Part shown: positions 1-11,623 of the stretch, piece by piece
Layout: each line of letters begins with the position of its first letter
Position numbering within the stretch: the stretch's first letter is position 1
DNA from: Panagrolaimus kolymaensis
Taxonomy: Eukaryota > Nematoda > Chromadorea > Rhabditida > Panagrolaimidae
Direction: 5' to 3'
Assembly: GCA_028622995.1 (NCBI GenBank)
Contig: JAJQJQ010000002.1
Span: 9,672,001-9,736,000, forward strand
DNA length: 64,000 bases
Made by a program: the position numbers and the translations under genes
The notes under the pieces: model-generated
Databases searched by the model: none
What the model saw: the letters and a program-made list of their open reading frames with translations, nothing else
What the model was told of the DNA's origin: nothing

Positions 1-232
1 ATATGCCTGGGCCAACTTTTGCTTTATTTTTTTTTTGCTGGAGTTTAAAAAAAATTCCATTTCGAGAAAGAGAAAGTGATTGAAATTAGATCTCGATTTT
101 CTTTGCCCTCAACACACAAAAAAAGAGCAACAATCAAAATTAAAAAATATTTATAAACAAATAAAAAATGATATAAACTAAAGAACCAAACAAAAAAAAA
201 GTGAAATCATTTGACCGAAAATTTAAACACAA

Positions 233-1132
233 ATGAATGCCATTTTGGGTTTCGTTGTCGCAATTTTTTTATTATTTTCCACCGGTGAATGCCTAAACGA
301 CAAGTGTTGGACATGCAATCCAGCTGATTGTATGATGAATGAAAAATCACCGGTAAGCAGTTTTCAAAATAAAAAGGTTCATTTAAATGTTGCATTATTT
401 TCCTAAATAGAAGGAGATTTATTTTGAGTGGAAACCAATTCATGATAATTCGAAAAACTTCGTATTTAAATTTTTTTTTCTAATTTTTATGGCTTTTTTT
501 TTTTTTTTTTTTTGGAAACTATTTTTAATTTGTTTTTCGATATTTCGGGATTTAATTATGGAAATAATGAAAGATTCTCAAAAAGACAATTGTTGGTTAT
601 AATCTCAAAAAATTTCTAGCCGTTATTTCGGCATTTTTTTAACGAAATTTTTTTTTTTAGGAATGGAAACCCTTTGGCGATTATCTTTATGCTTTGCTTG
701 AGGAACAAGTTTTCCATCATGAAGGTGAAAAGCGCTGCATCGAACTTGGCGGCCATTTAGCTTCCATTCATAGTAAAGAAGAAAATGATTTTATTCATAA
801 ACTTCGTGGAAGTAAGTAACTAAAAAATCGATGAACCCAAAAGTTTTAAAACGTTAAATTCTTCAGATAACTCAGTGTGGATTGGTTTAAATAAAACTGC
901 TAATTCTGGAGCTGATGGAACCTTCGTTTGGACGGATGGCACAAATTCAAATGATTTTGAACCTCCGTGGGTGAATCCTAATGAAAAATATCCTGATTGC
1001 GTTTATATGACTAATTGTCCAAAAAGTACTGGAGGATGGAGCGAATATTTTTGTGATCAAAACCTTCCCATTCAATATTCTCCAAGTCCACCATTTGCTG
1101 TGTGCAAAAAATCAAAATCAACTAAAAAATAA
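233..1132 (+). CDS. Secreted C-type lectin domain protein (3 exons)
   Basis: Exons 233-352, 661-811 and 867-1132 join in frame to give 178 aa; both introns have GT..AG ends, and the first is long for this window (308 bases). The ATG at 233 is chosen because it opens a clear signal peptide (NAILGFVVAIFLLF) followed by a short cysteine cluster (CWTCNPADC). From about residue 45 the protein reads as a C-type lectin fold: GGHLASIHS near residues 70-78, WIGL near 95, WTDGT, then PDCVYM and a final VCKK with the closing cysteine. Such proteins are secreted or surface carbohydrate/pattern-binding proteins, and many nematode members respond to microbes. The usual EPN/QPD and WND calcium-sugar motifs are not visible, so sugar binding is uncertain. 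AATAAA-like signals follow the stop. The family call is secure; the ligand is unknown. Confidence 0.88.
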
Positions 1133-1320
1133 ATAAAAAACCATGAATTAATTGAATGTTTTTTGAGTTAAATAAGAAACGTTTTTTGATTTTAAAGTTT
1201 TATTTTTTTTTGTAATTGGAAATATGTATCAAAAATAAATGTCAGCCTTAGCGTGATTATTTGTTTATCTTTTTTAGCAGAAATTTTTTTTATTGCATTT
1301 ATTAAATTTTTTTCTCTTTC

Positions 1321-1561
1321 TTAAAGGAACATAGGTTTTTGATGCCTTTTTGAAAAATTTCGATGACACGCAAACGAAAGTTGAAAAAACCGATACTGGG
1401 GCAGCGCGGGAAATTCAAAATTTTTTTTCCGTGCAACCTTTTTCATGAGCGTGCAATTTTTTTTTGAATTTGCCGCTCTGCCCCAGACTCATTTTTTCTA
1501 ACTTTCGCTTGTGTGTCATCGAAATTTTTCTAAAAGGCATCAAAAACCTATGTTCCTTTAA
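1321..1561. mobile_element. Foldback/MITE element with TTAA ends
   Basis: The two ends are long inverted repeats. TTAAAGGAACATAGGTTTTT at the left is mirrored by its exact reverse complement ending at 1561, and the complementarity runs inward for roughly 100 bases per arm with few mismatches (GATGACAC / GTGTCATC, GGGGCAG / CTGCCCC). Both ends carry TTAA, which would be the duplicated target site if the element proper is 1325-1557. There is no coding capacity. TTAA target choice is known for piggyBac-like elements and their non-autonomous derivatives, but TTAA is itself a palindrome, so it could also simply belong to the arms. No second copy is present in this window. Confidence 0.75.
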
Positions 1562-1790
1562 ACAATTAATTTCAAGCAAATGAAAATCGTAGAAAAAAGT
1601 TATCATTTTTTTAAATATTAAACTTATTTTTTAATTCAATAGAATAGCTTTAAATAAGAAAGGGTATAGTGCAACTTTTTTTAAAATACATTAAAGCGCA
1701 CTTTTTGATACCTTTGGTTCTTTCTATTTTTTTGTTTTTCTCAGGCAAATGTTTTTTAAACTTCTACTTTGATTTTATGTCCATCATTCT

Positions 1791-2178
1791 GGCTGCTGTA
1801 ATAATTCTGAGAGAACTATTTGGGTGATCAACTCAACTACACTTTATTCGTTTTTATAAAAATCAAACCGAACAAAAATATGAAATTATATGTACAAAAG
1901 AGACAATAATAAACTTAAAGATCCGCCTTTAATGTTCAATGGCGATAATTGAGAGACTATGTGCAATTCTGGCATAAATAGATTAAAACAAGTTTGGAGT
2001 GAGGAAGAAATTTGAAACGTCTGCCAGGTGCGCGCGCATCTTCAAGTGTTTTTGATCTTGGACACTTTTGCCGATCTCAAATCTCTTCAAGATTAATGAG
2101 TATAAATAAAAGATAGAAAAAATTAGAAATAAAAAGATTAAAGTTGAGTGCACTGTAATTCGAGCTCCAACAGCAGCC
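1791..2178 (-). mobile_element. Possible solo LTR
   Basis: On the minus strand the segment starts GGCTGCTGTTGGAGCTCG and ends TTATTACAGCAGCC, giving short terminal inverted repeats (TGCTGT..ACAGCA, extendable to 9 bases) with the TG..CA ends typical of LTRs. An AATAAA lies about 70 bases before the 3' end, as expected for an LTR polyadenylation site. The flanking five bases (ATTCT and ATTTT on the plus strand) are similar but not identical, so a target-site duplication is not proven. No internal retroelement genes are present. It could also be a non-autonomous DNA element. Confidence 0.4.
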
Positions 2179-2518
2179 ATTTTGAGGAAGTGATGGGAGA
2201 CATATACAGTTATGACATATGTATGTGTGTAATTTAGATGTTGCTGTAGAGGACGTTGTTAGATTTACTATGGAGAGAAAAAAAAACACCTTTTGAACCT
2301 TTTTTTTCGTTAATGAAAATTAAAATTAAAATGCTATTTTTTTTTCTTTTGAATATTTTGTTTCAATTTTTTTTTGCTTTTTATTTTTGATAATAATTTT
2401 TACCTTTGACGGAATTTTTAAATGATAGAATTAATTATGCATTGAAATTCAAAATCAGATAGTAATTTTTGCCTGATGTTATGAATACATTAAAACAAGA
2501 AAATTTTTCTTTCGAGAA

Positions 2519-2674
2519 ATGATGAGATTAAGTGAAACTGGTTTAAAACCTTCTGAAACCATCAAAAACTTCAATAAATTCGGACTTCCATTAGCTAATG
2601 TAACAGATGCCCGAAATCGATTACGAGTGGAAAACTTAAAGCGAAAAGTTTTAAATTTATTTTGTGGAAGATAA
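2519..2674 (+). CDS. Short ORF of unknown status (51 aa)
   Basis: An ATG ATG start opens 51 codons to TAA, beginning MMRLSETGLKPSE and rich in basic and helix-forming residues (NRLRVENLKRKV). The first part loosely resembles the helix-turn-helix start of transposases, but there is no further domain and no homologous copy in the window. It may be a decayed fragment or chance. It is the only plausible coding stretch in the otherwise featureless A/T-rich gap from 2179 to 3201. Confidence 0.15.
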   Translation: MMRLSETGLKPSETIKNFNKFGLPLANVTDARNRLRVENLKRKVLNLFCGR

Positions 2675-3201
2675 AAGTTTGATAAATAAATTTATATTCT
2701 GACACTAAATTCCTTTTTGGTAATTGCTTTTTTGTCAACATAATTTTTTTTGAAAAAATCAAAACACTTTTGTAGGTAATTTTTAGATTTAGAAAATTGT
2801 TAGAAAGATTTGTCTGGCATTTGTTTTTTGTTGTTGTCTAGCTTTTATTATGATAAACCTTTTTCTTGTTTTTGCCAAATTGTTTTAGCCTTTTTTATTT
2901 TTCAACAATTGATTTTTTTCACCTTCTTTCTCTTGCTTTAATTTGTAAATTTGTTATTTGATTTCTTTTTTTGACCTTTAATTTGAAGTGTTTTTTATTT
3001 GTGCTATTTGTTAAATGAATGATCTACAAAATATTTGGGAAAATACTTACTTTATTCTTTCTTCTTCACTTTATTAATAAATAGTTAAGCGTCCTTCTTG
3101 TCATCCTTTTTTTAGGTCTTATTGAACTTTTTTAATAGAAACTTATACCATTTTTTTTTATTTCGTGATTTTTTAATTTCCAATTTATTTTTTGATCAGA
3201 T

Positions 3202-4985
3202 ATGTTCGAAGAAAATTTCACAACCACTGCTAGCAGTAGCCGCCGATCCAGACCGTATTTGAAACGCCAAAGTAAAAATTCAGAAGATGGTGCTTTAATA
3301 AAGGTAAATACATTTTTTTTAATAAATAATTCAAAAATTATGCAAATAATTTTTAAGACATCAAAAAAACTCCAAAAAAGAAGTTTAAAAGCAGCAGAAA
3401 GTGAAGATGATGGCGATAGTAAAACCATGTCAATTACTGATCTTCCAAATGAAATTTTAGTAAGATTTTTTTTATATTTTCCCATTTTTTTGATTCTTTA
3501 TTTAAAAGCTCAAATTTTTAGGGTAAAATTTTGAACCAAGTTTCATTCGATGATCTCTTCAACCTCGAAATTGTCTGTAAACGATTACAAAAAGTTGTTA
3601 AAGGCGTTGTTTGGCGAATGAAAGATTCATTTAATCATGAATCTATTATTAAATATACTAAGTATCCTCGAATTCCATCAAACTTCAAAGAGTCTATAAA
3701 TGTGAAAAGACATAAAATTACCATCAAATCTGTAAGTTTTAAAACAACTTTTTGATCTTAAATTATTTTTAACGGTTTTTTAGGTGGAAGCAATCTTGTC
3801 TCGCGCAAATAATATTAAATGTATTGATCTTTCCATTTATTCGCTCACGCTTAACCAAGAAGTTTGTTCATTACTTTCAATGGTGCCAAATCTTATCACG
3901 CTCAATTTATCATTTATAAGTTTGAAAAAGGCAGACTTGGTTACCATAGCTCATTTATGTCCGATGTTAGAAGAAATTTCTTTGGAATGCTGCTTTTCCC
4001 TTAAAGAAAAATCTGTATTTAGTTTAAGAACTCTTTGTAAGAAATGTCCGAATATTAAATATATGAATCTAGCTATGAATAAGATCGGGAAACTTTTTGA
4101 TTTTCTTCCAATTGGGCTTCTTTATTTGAATCTCGAATATTCAAATTTTACTTCAAATGATATGAATATCTTAGCTCAAAGAGTTCCAAATCTTGAGACC
4201 CTTATTTTAAATTCGTTTAAACCAAAAATTAACATGAATATTTGGCTTTCAAAGTTAACCAAATTAAGATTCTTGCAAATTGATACTATATACCCAGGAA
4301 CAGCTATTCCGCCTTTGGATTTTTCATATTTGCATGAATTAGAAAAGCTTCGTGTTGGCACCAATTATTTAGTTAAAATATCTACCTTAGAATCACTTCA
4401 AAATTGCGCTAAATTAAAATCTTTGGATTTACGTTATAACTATCCTTTAGGTCGTAACAGCGAAGCATTTAATATATTAAAAAAATGCCCAGCTTTAAAA
4501 TATTGCGATTTAAGTGAATGGCCAAATTTGAATGATGGCCTTATTGATTTTGTTCAGCATAATCAAATAGAAGTAGATTTCTTAAAAGTAAAATATTTTT
4601 AACTTTATTTTTATCTTTCAGTATATAAAAATTAACAACTGCGATAATTTAACAAAAAATTTAATAAAGTCTCTTATTAATGATTGTGAAGTAAGTTTTT
4701 ATCAAAAAAATAAATAAAGTTAAATAAAAAAATGGATTTTAGTCACTAAATTATTTGGTTATGTGGAGTCGTTATACTAATTACAGCGAAATTTTATCAT
4801 CTATTTTTTCTGAAACCCGTACTCCTCCACGAAAAAACACCCTGAAAATAATTGTTCAACGAGATACAAAGTTAACTTCTTTTACTTCATCCTGTAAATG
4901 GTGTAAAGTCATACCTTTGAAAGGTAGTGATCCATGTCCATTTCCAAATTTCACCAGTGTTAAAATCCCATGCCTAAAAAAATAA
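3202..4985 (+). CDS. F-box / leucine-rich-repeat protein, copy 1
   Basis: Six exons (3202-3303, 3358-3459, 3522-3731, 3784-4572, 4622-4690, 4743-4985), all phase 0, give 504 aa. The architecture is a basic Ser/Arg-rich head (TTTASSSRRSRPYLKR), an F-box spanning exons 2-3 (TDLPNEIL-GKILNQVSFDDL, residues about 60-98), a block of leucine-rich repeats from about 139 to 401 (LITLNLSF, LKYCDLSEWPNL), and a conserved tail with RTPPRKN, CKWCKVIP and PFPNFTSVKI. F-box proteins bind Skp1 and bring substrates to Cullin-1 ubiquitin ligases; the repeats would select the substrate. Exon boundaries are identical in the other complete copies of the window, which supports this model. Tail function is unknown. 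Confidence 0.88.
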
Positions 4986-5121
4986 CCTTTTCCTTTTTAA
5001 AATTGTTTTTATTATATTTTTTGAATTTTATAAATATGTATAGCGAGAAAAAAAGGATTGTTTGTAATGCATGCTAATGTTTAAAACAAAACACACTTAG
5101 TAGGAAAAAAAAGGAGACAAC

Positions 5122-5310
5122 AAAATTTTTTCATCTGTTATTTCTGAATCAAATACTCCTTCAGGAAAAAACGTACTGAAAATAATTGTTCCTAGCTATA
5201 CAAAGTTAACGTCTTCTTCAACATGTAAATGGTATAAAATCATACCTTGGAAATGTAGTGATTCATTGCCAAGGCCATTTCCCGATTTAACCATTGTTCA
5301 AATTGAATAA
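5122..5310 (+). pseudogene. Orphan last exon of an F-box/LRR gene
   Basis: This frame reads KIFSSVISESNTPSGKN, then LKIIV, CKWYKIIPWK and a terminal PFPDLTIVQIE stop, which matches the last exon of the adjacent F-box/LRR gene and its paralogues. There is no upstream exon 1-5 equivalent and no acceptor-preceded start. It lies only 137 bases downstream of the complete gene, so a partial tandem duplication followed by decay of the rest is the simplest explanation. Confidence 0.75.
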
Positions 5311-5836
5311 TACTAAATAAGCATTATTTGAAAGTTGATTATTTTATTCTTTTTTTGATTTTGCCAAATGTTTATTTACAAATAAAATAGAAAATAAAAT
5401 GATTGTCATGGTTTTTACGGAAAATTTAAATACACAGTCAAAAAGTAGCGAAAAAAGAAAAAGTTTCAATAAAAGTGAAAACATAATATATTTTTTATTA
5501 TAAAAATTCTATTTAAAAATTTTATTTTATATTTTGTAATGAAGAGAGGGGTCTAGTTTTGGAAAATATTTTGGTTGAAAACCTTCGCATTGGGAGGAGA
5601 ACTTAAAGAGAGAAAAATTATTTTCACCCGCCAAACTAGGTATATCGGTGAAGAAAAATACATTTCAACTTTTTAATCAACAAAAAAAACTGAAAATAAA
5701 GAGCATACAATTTTATGCATTAAATTCAACAACAACGAAATTTAAAGATAAGAAAGAGAAATGATTTAAAGAAGAGTATTGATTGTTGTTTATTTCGATT
5801 GAATATTTTTTTATGTTGGATGATTGAATTTAAAAA
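5311..5836. other. Intergenic region upstream of the Hsp70-related gene
   Basis: A/T-rich sequence without a convincing frame. It contains the 3' flank of the orphan exon and, near 5550-5650, a somewhat GC-richer patch (GAAGAGAGGGG, CACCCGCC) that may belong to the promoter of the gene starting at 5837. No clear heat-shock element array was recognised. Confidence 0.5.
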
Positions 5837-8338
5837 ATGTCAGTTCATGTTGGAATTCAACCGTCGTTGGGTAATGTGGCTGTGTATTATGAAAAAACCA
5901 AAGAAACAATTGAATTTAAAATCATGGAGATAGGTTAGTTTTTTAGTTTTGTTTAATTATTTTAATTATTTAAGCCTAATTTTTTTAATTTTAGTAACTA
6001 ATGATAGTAAAGATGAAAATATTTACAAAATGTTTAAAGAAATCACAGTAACAATTAATGAAAAACTTGGATTTGCTTGCATTTGTTTAGAAGAATATTA
6101 TGGCAGTGAAATTCGCAAAAATACTGTTAAAATTGGAAAATTATTTGGATTTTTAAAAATTCAAATAATCAATTTCGACGTAGCATTTTATTTAAATCAA
6201 ATATCAAAAATAAATAAAAAACCTAAAAATGGTGATATAATATGGATAATCAAGTTTAATTGTATAGGTTTTTGCTGTATATTCGAAAAAATTAATTCAA
6301 AAGCAAAAACGATTAAAAAAGTTTTTCTCAACCAAGAAAAAGATTTGAAAAAAATATTAGAAGAATTGATCAGTAAAAATAAAATATCCGGTAATCAAAT
6401 AAATCCAGATATTTTCATTTATTTTGAAGGATCTACTATAAATTCGGACGATCTTAAAATATTATTCACAAAATATGAATGTTTTGAAGTAAACGGCGAT
6501 AGGAGTTCCGAAAATGCCTGTTTAATGAAGGCTCGAATAATGGCAAATGATTCAGAAGTAATGGAATATGATGTAGAAATGCAGACATATTCGGAGATAT
6601 ATGTTGAAATAAATGAAACTATAGTTTTATCAGTTGACAAGCTTCAACTATTACCATTTGAAAAAATATTGTCACTGACTGCAAAAGAAGAAAATAATAT
6701 TTTTAAAGTATATTTATTTTATATTAACTGTTATTTAAAAGCTTTCTTTAGATTTATTGTGGTTTCCGACGTATAGAAGAAATTAAACTTGTTCCATTGA
6801 ATCGAAACTCTCCACTTGATCAAATTATAATTAAAATAGATTTAAATGGAATAATAACAATTGATTATTTTGAAAGTAATAACGAGGTTGGTTCTTTTTT
6901 ATAGGGTGATATTTAATTAACTTAATTTAAAAAGTTAAAAGGCAAAAGCATAAATATATTATTTTCTAAAAGAAATTTATTATCCGGAAGCAAGGAAGGA
7001 TAAAAATTATGTCAGGATATTTTTGTTAAAACAAAATAATATTTGTATATATATTTTATTGTTAATTTTAGGGAGCCACTTTAACCGAAAATCCAAATTC
7101 ATTTCTAAAATTATACAAGATTCCATCAAAAATGAAACAAGATGGAAATATAAACGCAATCGGAATTGATTTGGGAACTTCGAGATGCTTTGCAGCTGTA
7201 AATCGTAGAAATGGAATTGAAATTATTCCATTGGATAACACTGGCGAAAGACATTTACCCTCTTATGTATCTTTCAAAGAAGAGAAAGAACTTTGTGGCC
7301 AAATTGTTGTAAACAAATTAAAACAAAATTCAAAATTTACTGTCTTTGATGCAAAAAGTATTATTGGGAAAAGATTTAATGAAATTGAAATTGATGAAAC
7401 GTGGCCTTTTGAAGTTACAGGCGATAAAGAAAATATTATTTTAAAAGTTTTTGATTCAGATGGAATTATTTTTAAACGTCCTGCACAAATTTTCGCAGTG
7501 TTATTAAAACATATAAAAAAGAAATGTGAAGAAATTCAAGGAAAAATGTTGGATAAAGTTTTAATTACCGTGCCAGCTTCATTTTCTGAAAACCAAAAAT
7601 CTGCGACTATTGAAGCTGGAAGACTTGCTGGATGGGATTTTGTAAACCTTCTTCCTGAACCCATTGCAGCTTCACTGGCTTATTTTGTAGATCGTCCAAT
7701 TCCAAATGAATTTACTTTCATGCTTTTTGATTTTGGTGGAGGCACTCTTGATGTTTGCGTTGTTAAAGTTATTAATGAAAGTTTGGAGATTCTTAATATT
7801 GGAGGTTATGCAAATCTTGGTGGACGAGATTTTGATAATCTTTTATTTGGCCATTTTTCATCAATATTATTGGAGCGATTCAATATAGATGTTAAAGCAA
7901 AAGATAGGTTAAAATATTTATTATTGCAAAAATGCATGGAAATTAAACATACTTTATCTCTTCAAAAAGAAGATACGTAAGCAATGAAAAATTTTTCTCT
8001 CTTACAATTTTTCTGTTTTTTTTAGACTTGATATTAGTGATTTTAATACGCAATTAGATGATAATATAATTATTACTACTCAAGAGTTTGAAACATTATC
8101 CTCGCAACTTTTGGGCAAAGTCCAACAAGTAATTATTAAAACCTTGTCAACAACAAATTTCACCTCGAAAGACATCCATAAAGTTTTATTGGTTGGTGGA
8201 AGTTCACGAATGCCAATGATTCGAGAATTATTAAGAAAAATGTTTACTAAAGCTGAACATTGTTGCGAAGAAAATCCCGATGAAGTTGTGGCCATTGGAG
8301 CTGCACATTATGCTTATCATTTAGCCTCAACATTATAA
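5837..8338 (+). CDS. Hsp70-related protein with permuted domain order
   Basis: Exons 5837-5933, 5995-6707, 6752-6886, 7072-7976 and 8026-8338 join in frame to 720 aa. Residues from about 343 form a complete Hsp70 nucleotide-binding domain: IGIDLGTSRCFAAV (phosphate 1), ITVPASFSE, EPIAASLAY, FDFGGGTLDVCVV (phosphate 2) and VLLVGGSSRMPMI (adenosine). It stops straight after that domain (HLASTL), so no substrate-binding domain follows. The part before it (1-320) is a diverged Hsp70-like region that ends in a stretch recalling the beta substrate-binding domain (LVPLNRNSPLDQ, IDLNGIITIDYF). So the order is substrate-like region, then ATPase domain. The 185-base intron 6887-7071 could instead separate two genes: without splicing the upstream frame ends at 6904. 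Donor and acceptor phases agree with one gene. Confidence 0.75.
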
Positions 8339-8415
8339 AACATTTATATTTGCAAATAATCTGATTTTTATTTTGTGAACTAATTTCAGTAAATTTTTGA
8401 TTATTAATAATAAAA

Positions 8416-8449
8416 AGAAAAACAGCAATTTTCATTTTTGCTGTTTTCA
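8416..8449. other. Small 3'-flank hairpin
   Basis: AAAACAGCAA is followed about ten bases later by TTGCTGTTTT, a perfect 10-base stem with an A/T-rich loop. It lies about 80 bases after the stop of the Hsp70-related gene, so it may sit in its 3' UTR or mark the transcript end. No other feature supports a function. Confidence 0.4.
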
Positions 8450-9113
8450 TCCATTTGCAGTGCGATGAAGAAATAACTCTAGCGACACTGCGATACTAAA
8501 AATAAATATGTATTGTTTATTAAATAAAAATTTTTATGTTTGTTAATAAATTTTAACACAAAAAAGAAAAACAAAAGTTTGGGGTAAAACCGTAGAAGTG
8601 CAGAGAATTTGTGTGTACGACAAAAAAGGGTATTATAAATTTTTGATAGAGTAAACTAAAAAGTGTTTAAAAATTGTTAATTTATTTTTTGTGATTTTCT
8701 AATAATCGTTTGTTGTAAATTTTTATTTTAATAAAAAAAAATGAGCGAGTTGATTGAATACTTTTCTTTAGCCAACTACTTTTTTGTTTTGCCGATTATT
8801 TTTGGAACAAAAATATTTTCTTGTTTTTTCCATTTTTCCTTTTCGACCTTTCTTTTATTTATTGATTATTTCTCTATTGACCTTTTTTTGTCTTTAAAGC
8901 TCATATTTACTAACCCTTTGACAATTTGGTTACTTTTTTTGACCTTATAGTTGGAAGAATTTTTTTTGTTTTGCTATTTGCCAAATAAATGAAAGACTGA
9001 ATAACTCAAAAAAAAGAAGAAAAGTTATTAGTTATATTTTTTTCGGAATAAATTTTACTCGTTCTCAAATTCTTTTGTCGAATTTTTATTTATTTTTCTT
9101 TACTTATATAATT
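8450..9113. other. 5' flank of an F-box/LRR gene, related to 2700-3200
   Basis: T-rich sequence without a credible gene. Between about 8760 and 9000 it resembles the flank upstream of the first F-box/LRR gene (blocks such as TTTTGACCTT and TTTGCTATTTG, and a following AAATGAA), so the duplicated unit included promoter DNA. Confidence 0.45.
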
Positions 9114-10969
9114 ATGTCCCAAGAAAATATCATAGCTGCTTGCAGCAGCAGATCCAGGCCATTTTTAAAACGGCAATGCAAAACATCGGATGAACCTGCT
9201 TTAATAAAGGTAAATACCTAAATTTCTTTTAATAAATATTTAAAACTTTCCGAATATTTTTTTAGAAATCTAAAAGATCACAAAAAAGAAATTCAAATGT
9301 TGCAGAAAGTGGACATGATGGCGACACTAAAACTATGTTACTTACTGATCTTCCTAATGAAATCCTTGTATGTTATTTAATACATGAGAAATTGATTTTT
9401 TTTTATTTTCTATTTGCTTAGTTTCTTTATTTAAAAGCTCAAATTTTTAGGGTAAAATTTTGAACCAAGTTTCATTCGACGATCTTTTCAATCTTGAAAT
9501 TGTTTGCAAACGATTACAAAAAGTTGTTAAAAGCGTTATTTGGCCGATGAAAGATTCATTGACCCATGAATCCATCATTCAGTATACTAATTATCCTCAA
9601 ATTCCGCCACACGTGAATATATTTTTGAATGAAAGTATCCAACGTCATAAAATTACCTACAAATCCGTGAGTCATAAATAACCAACTTGCTGGTTTCTTA
9701 TTAAAATTAAATTAATTGAATTTCTTTTAAAGGTTAAAGCTGTTTTATCACGAAGCAAAAACATACAAAATATTGATCTCTCCGTTTATTTTTTGGAGAC
9801 TATAAAACGACATCCTAGATTTTTACAGAGCTTACTTTCCATGACCCCAAAACTTATAACACTTGATCTATCATATATACCTTTGAAAAAAGCAAATCTT
9901 ATTACAATTGCTCATTCATGCCCGATGTTAGAGGAAATTACTCTTGCAAATAGCTTATATTATGCAAAAGGAATTGAAGATGGAATAGAAACACTTTGCA
10001 AGCAATGTCCAAATATCAAATATATGAATCTTAGACAAAATATCGCTGTTAAATGCGATTTTTTTAAATTCATCCTTATAGGGCTTCGTTATTTGGATAT
10101 TGGATTTTGCAGGTTTACATCCAATGCCTTAATGGTTTTATCTCAAAGAGTTCCAAACCTGGAAACCCTTATCTTGGATTATGACTTTTTCAAATCAACA
10201 ACAAATTTTGATGCTTTCCATCAAAATTTAACTAAACTAAAATATTTACATATTAATTATATTCGGCCACAATCACCTTTTCAGTCATTGAATTTCACTA
10301 ATTTCCATGAATTAAAATATCTTTCTTTAATTCAGAATAATTTAGTAACTTTGGAAACCATTGAATCACTTCAATATTGTCCAAAATTAAAATCTTTGGA
10401 TTTAAGTGATAATCGATTAGATAGCAACAGAGTATTTGAAACGTTAAAGAAGTGCAAAGCTTTAAAGTTTTGCAATTTCAGCGGATGGCCAAACCTAAAT
10501 GAAGGCATTATTGATTTTGTTCAGCATAATCAAATTGAGGTAAAGCTTAGTAAACAAAAAAGCATTTACACTTGTTTATATAATTATTTTTTTAGTATTT
10601 GGACCTGATCAACTCCAGCCTCCGATCAAATAATATAAGAAAATCGCTTATAAATGAATGTGAAGTAAGTTTTTATCAATGAAATACACTCAAATATTAT
10701 CATACTTTTAGTCACTCACATATTTGGTTATGGGAAATGAAGAAGTCGATTACCATAAAATTTTATTGTCTGTTCTTTCTGAAAAACATTCTCCTCCACG
10801 GAAGAATATTCTAAAAATAATTATTCATTCCAAAATGATGCCAGCTTTTCCCACCTGTAAATGGTGTGAAATTTTTCCATGCATTTATTCCGATTTACGA
10901 ACAATGCCATTTCCTGATTTAACAAGTGTTCAAATTCAATATCAAATGGCAAAAAATAATACTATTTAA
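9114..10969 (+). CDS. F-box / leucine-rich-repeat protein, copy 2
   Basis: Exons 9114-9209, 9266-9367, 9451-9666, 9733-10539, 10596-10664 and 10712-10969 give 515 aa with the same phase-0 introns as copy 1. The head is MSQENIIAACSSRSRPFLKR, the F-box is LLTDLPNEIL-GKILNQVSFDDLFNLEIV, the repeats cover about residues 139-407 (LITLDLSYIPL, LKSLDLSDNRLD), and the tail keeps SPPRKNILKI, CKWCEIFP and PFPDLTSVQI. Exon 4 is slightly longer than in copy 1, with extra residues in the first repeats. No disabling change was seen. Expected role: substrate adaptor of an SCF ubiquitin ligase. Confidence 0.88.
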
Positions 10970-11167
10970 AAAGCTTTTCTTTATTCTATTTTATAAAGTT
11001 ATGTTGAGAAAAAAAAATAGCTGAACGACAGCCTTGATTTTTCACATTAAGGTTATGATAAACTTTTTTTGAATCACAGTTATTTTTAATTTTTTGTGTA
11101 TAAAAATAAAATTTTATTATATCTTTTTATGAAAGTTAAAATGTGACAATTTAACAACGACAGTTAT

Positions 11168-11623
11168 TTAGGAATCTTTTCCACATTTTTTAATTGCATC
11201 CCGTTCTTTTTTGCAATTTTCATATTTTTCATCAGGAGTTAAGGGGTTTGTTCCATCACAGAGGTCAACACAATAATCAAATTCACTTCCCACTCCAGCT
11301 GCTTTACAACATTCGCGATTGTCTTTTCCCTTTTGGACACATTGTATAACTGTAGCAACTGTTTCATCACTCGTGCAATCATCTCCATCAAGAAGCCTCT
11401 AAAATATTAAGATTTTATTTGAAGAAAAAAAAATTTTATTGACAAAACTTACGTGGCGGAAAAATTTTATGGCGCTTGATGGCGGATCATCATACGTGCA
11501 ATACTTAATGCAAGCTTCAGCTAAACCCTTTTCGGTGCAACACGCTGCAAAATCGGCATTGGGATCAGCGAATGCGACGATCGTAAGAAAGGCCAAAACA
11601 ACACATAACTGCTTGATGAACAT
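11168..11623 (-). CDS. Secreted DB-module cysteine-rich protein
   Basis: Exon 1 is 11453-11623 and exon 2 is 11168-11398, joined in phase 0 to 133 aa. The first 19 residues (MFIKQLCVVLAFLTIVAFA) are a clean signal peptide. The mature chain has the paired-cysteine pattern of the nematode DB module twice: AACCTEKGLAEACIKYC and, after CVQKGKDN, ECCKAAGV with FDYCVDLC, closing with ENCKKE and KKCGKDS. DB-module proteins are small secreted proteins largely restricted to nematodes; their biochemical role is not known. The stop and an A/T-rich 3' flank follow. This gene is one of the better taxonomic indicators in the window. Confidence 0.87.

Noticed and set aside
207..443. Minus-strand frame opposite the lectin gene
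   Set aside because: Shadow of the signal-peptide exon and first intron; the plus-strand splice model explains the region.
2077..2289. Minus-strand frame near the LTR candidate
   Set aside because: Overlaps the LTR-like end, has no domain and no splice context.
6419..6640. Minus-strand frame in the Hsp70-related gene
   Set aside because: Antisense shadow of exon 2, without independent support.
8741..8950. Plus-strand frame of 69 codons rich in Phe and Leu
   Set aside because: The sequence is T-rich, so such hydrophobic frames arise by chance; it lies in a duplicated upstream flank.
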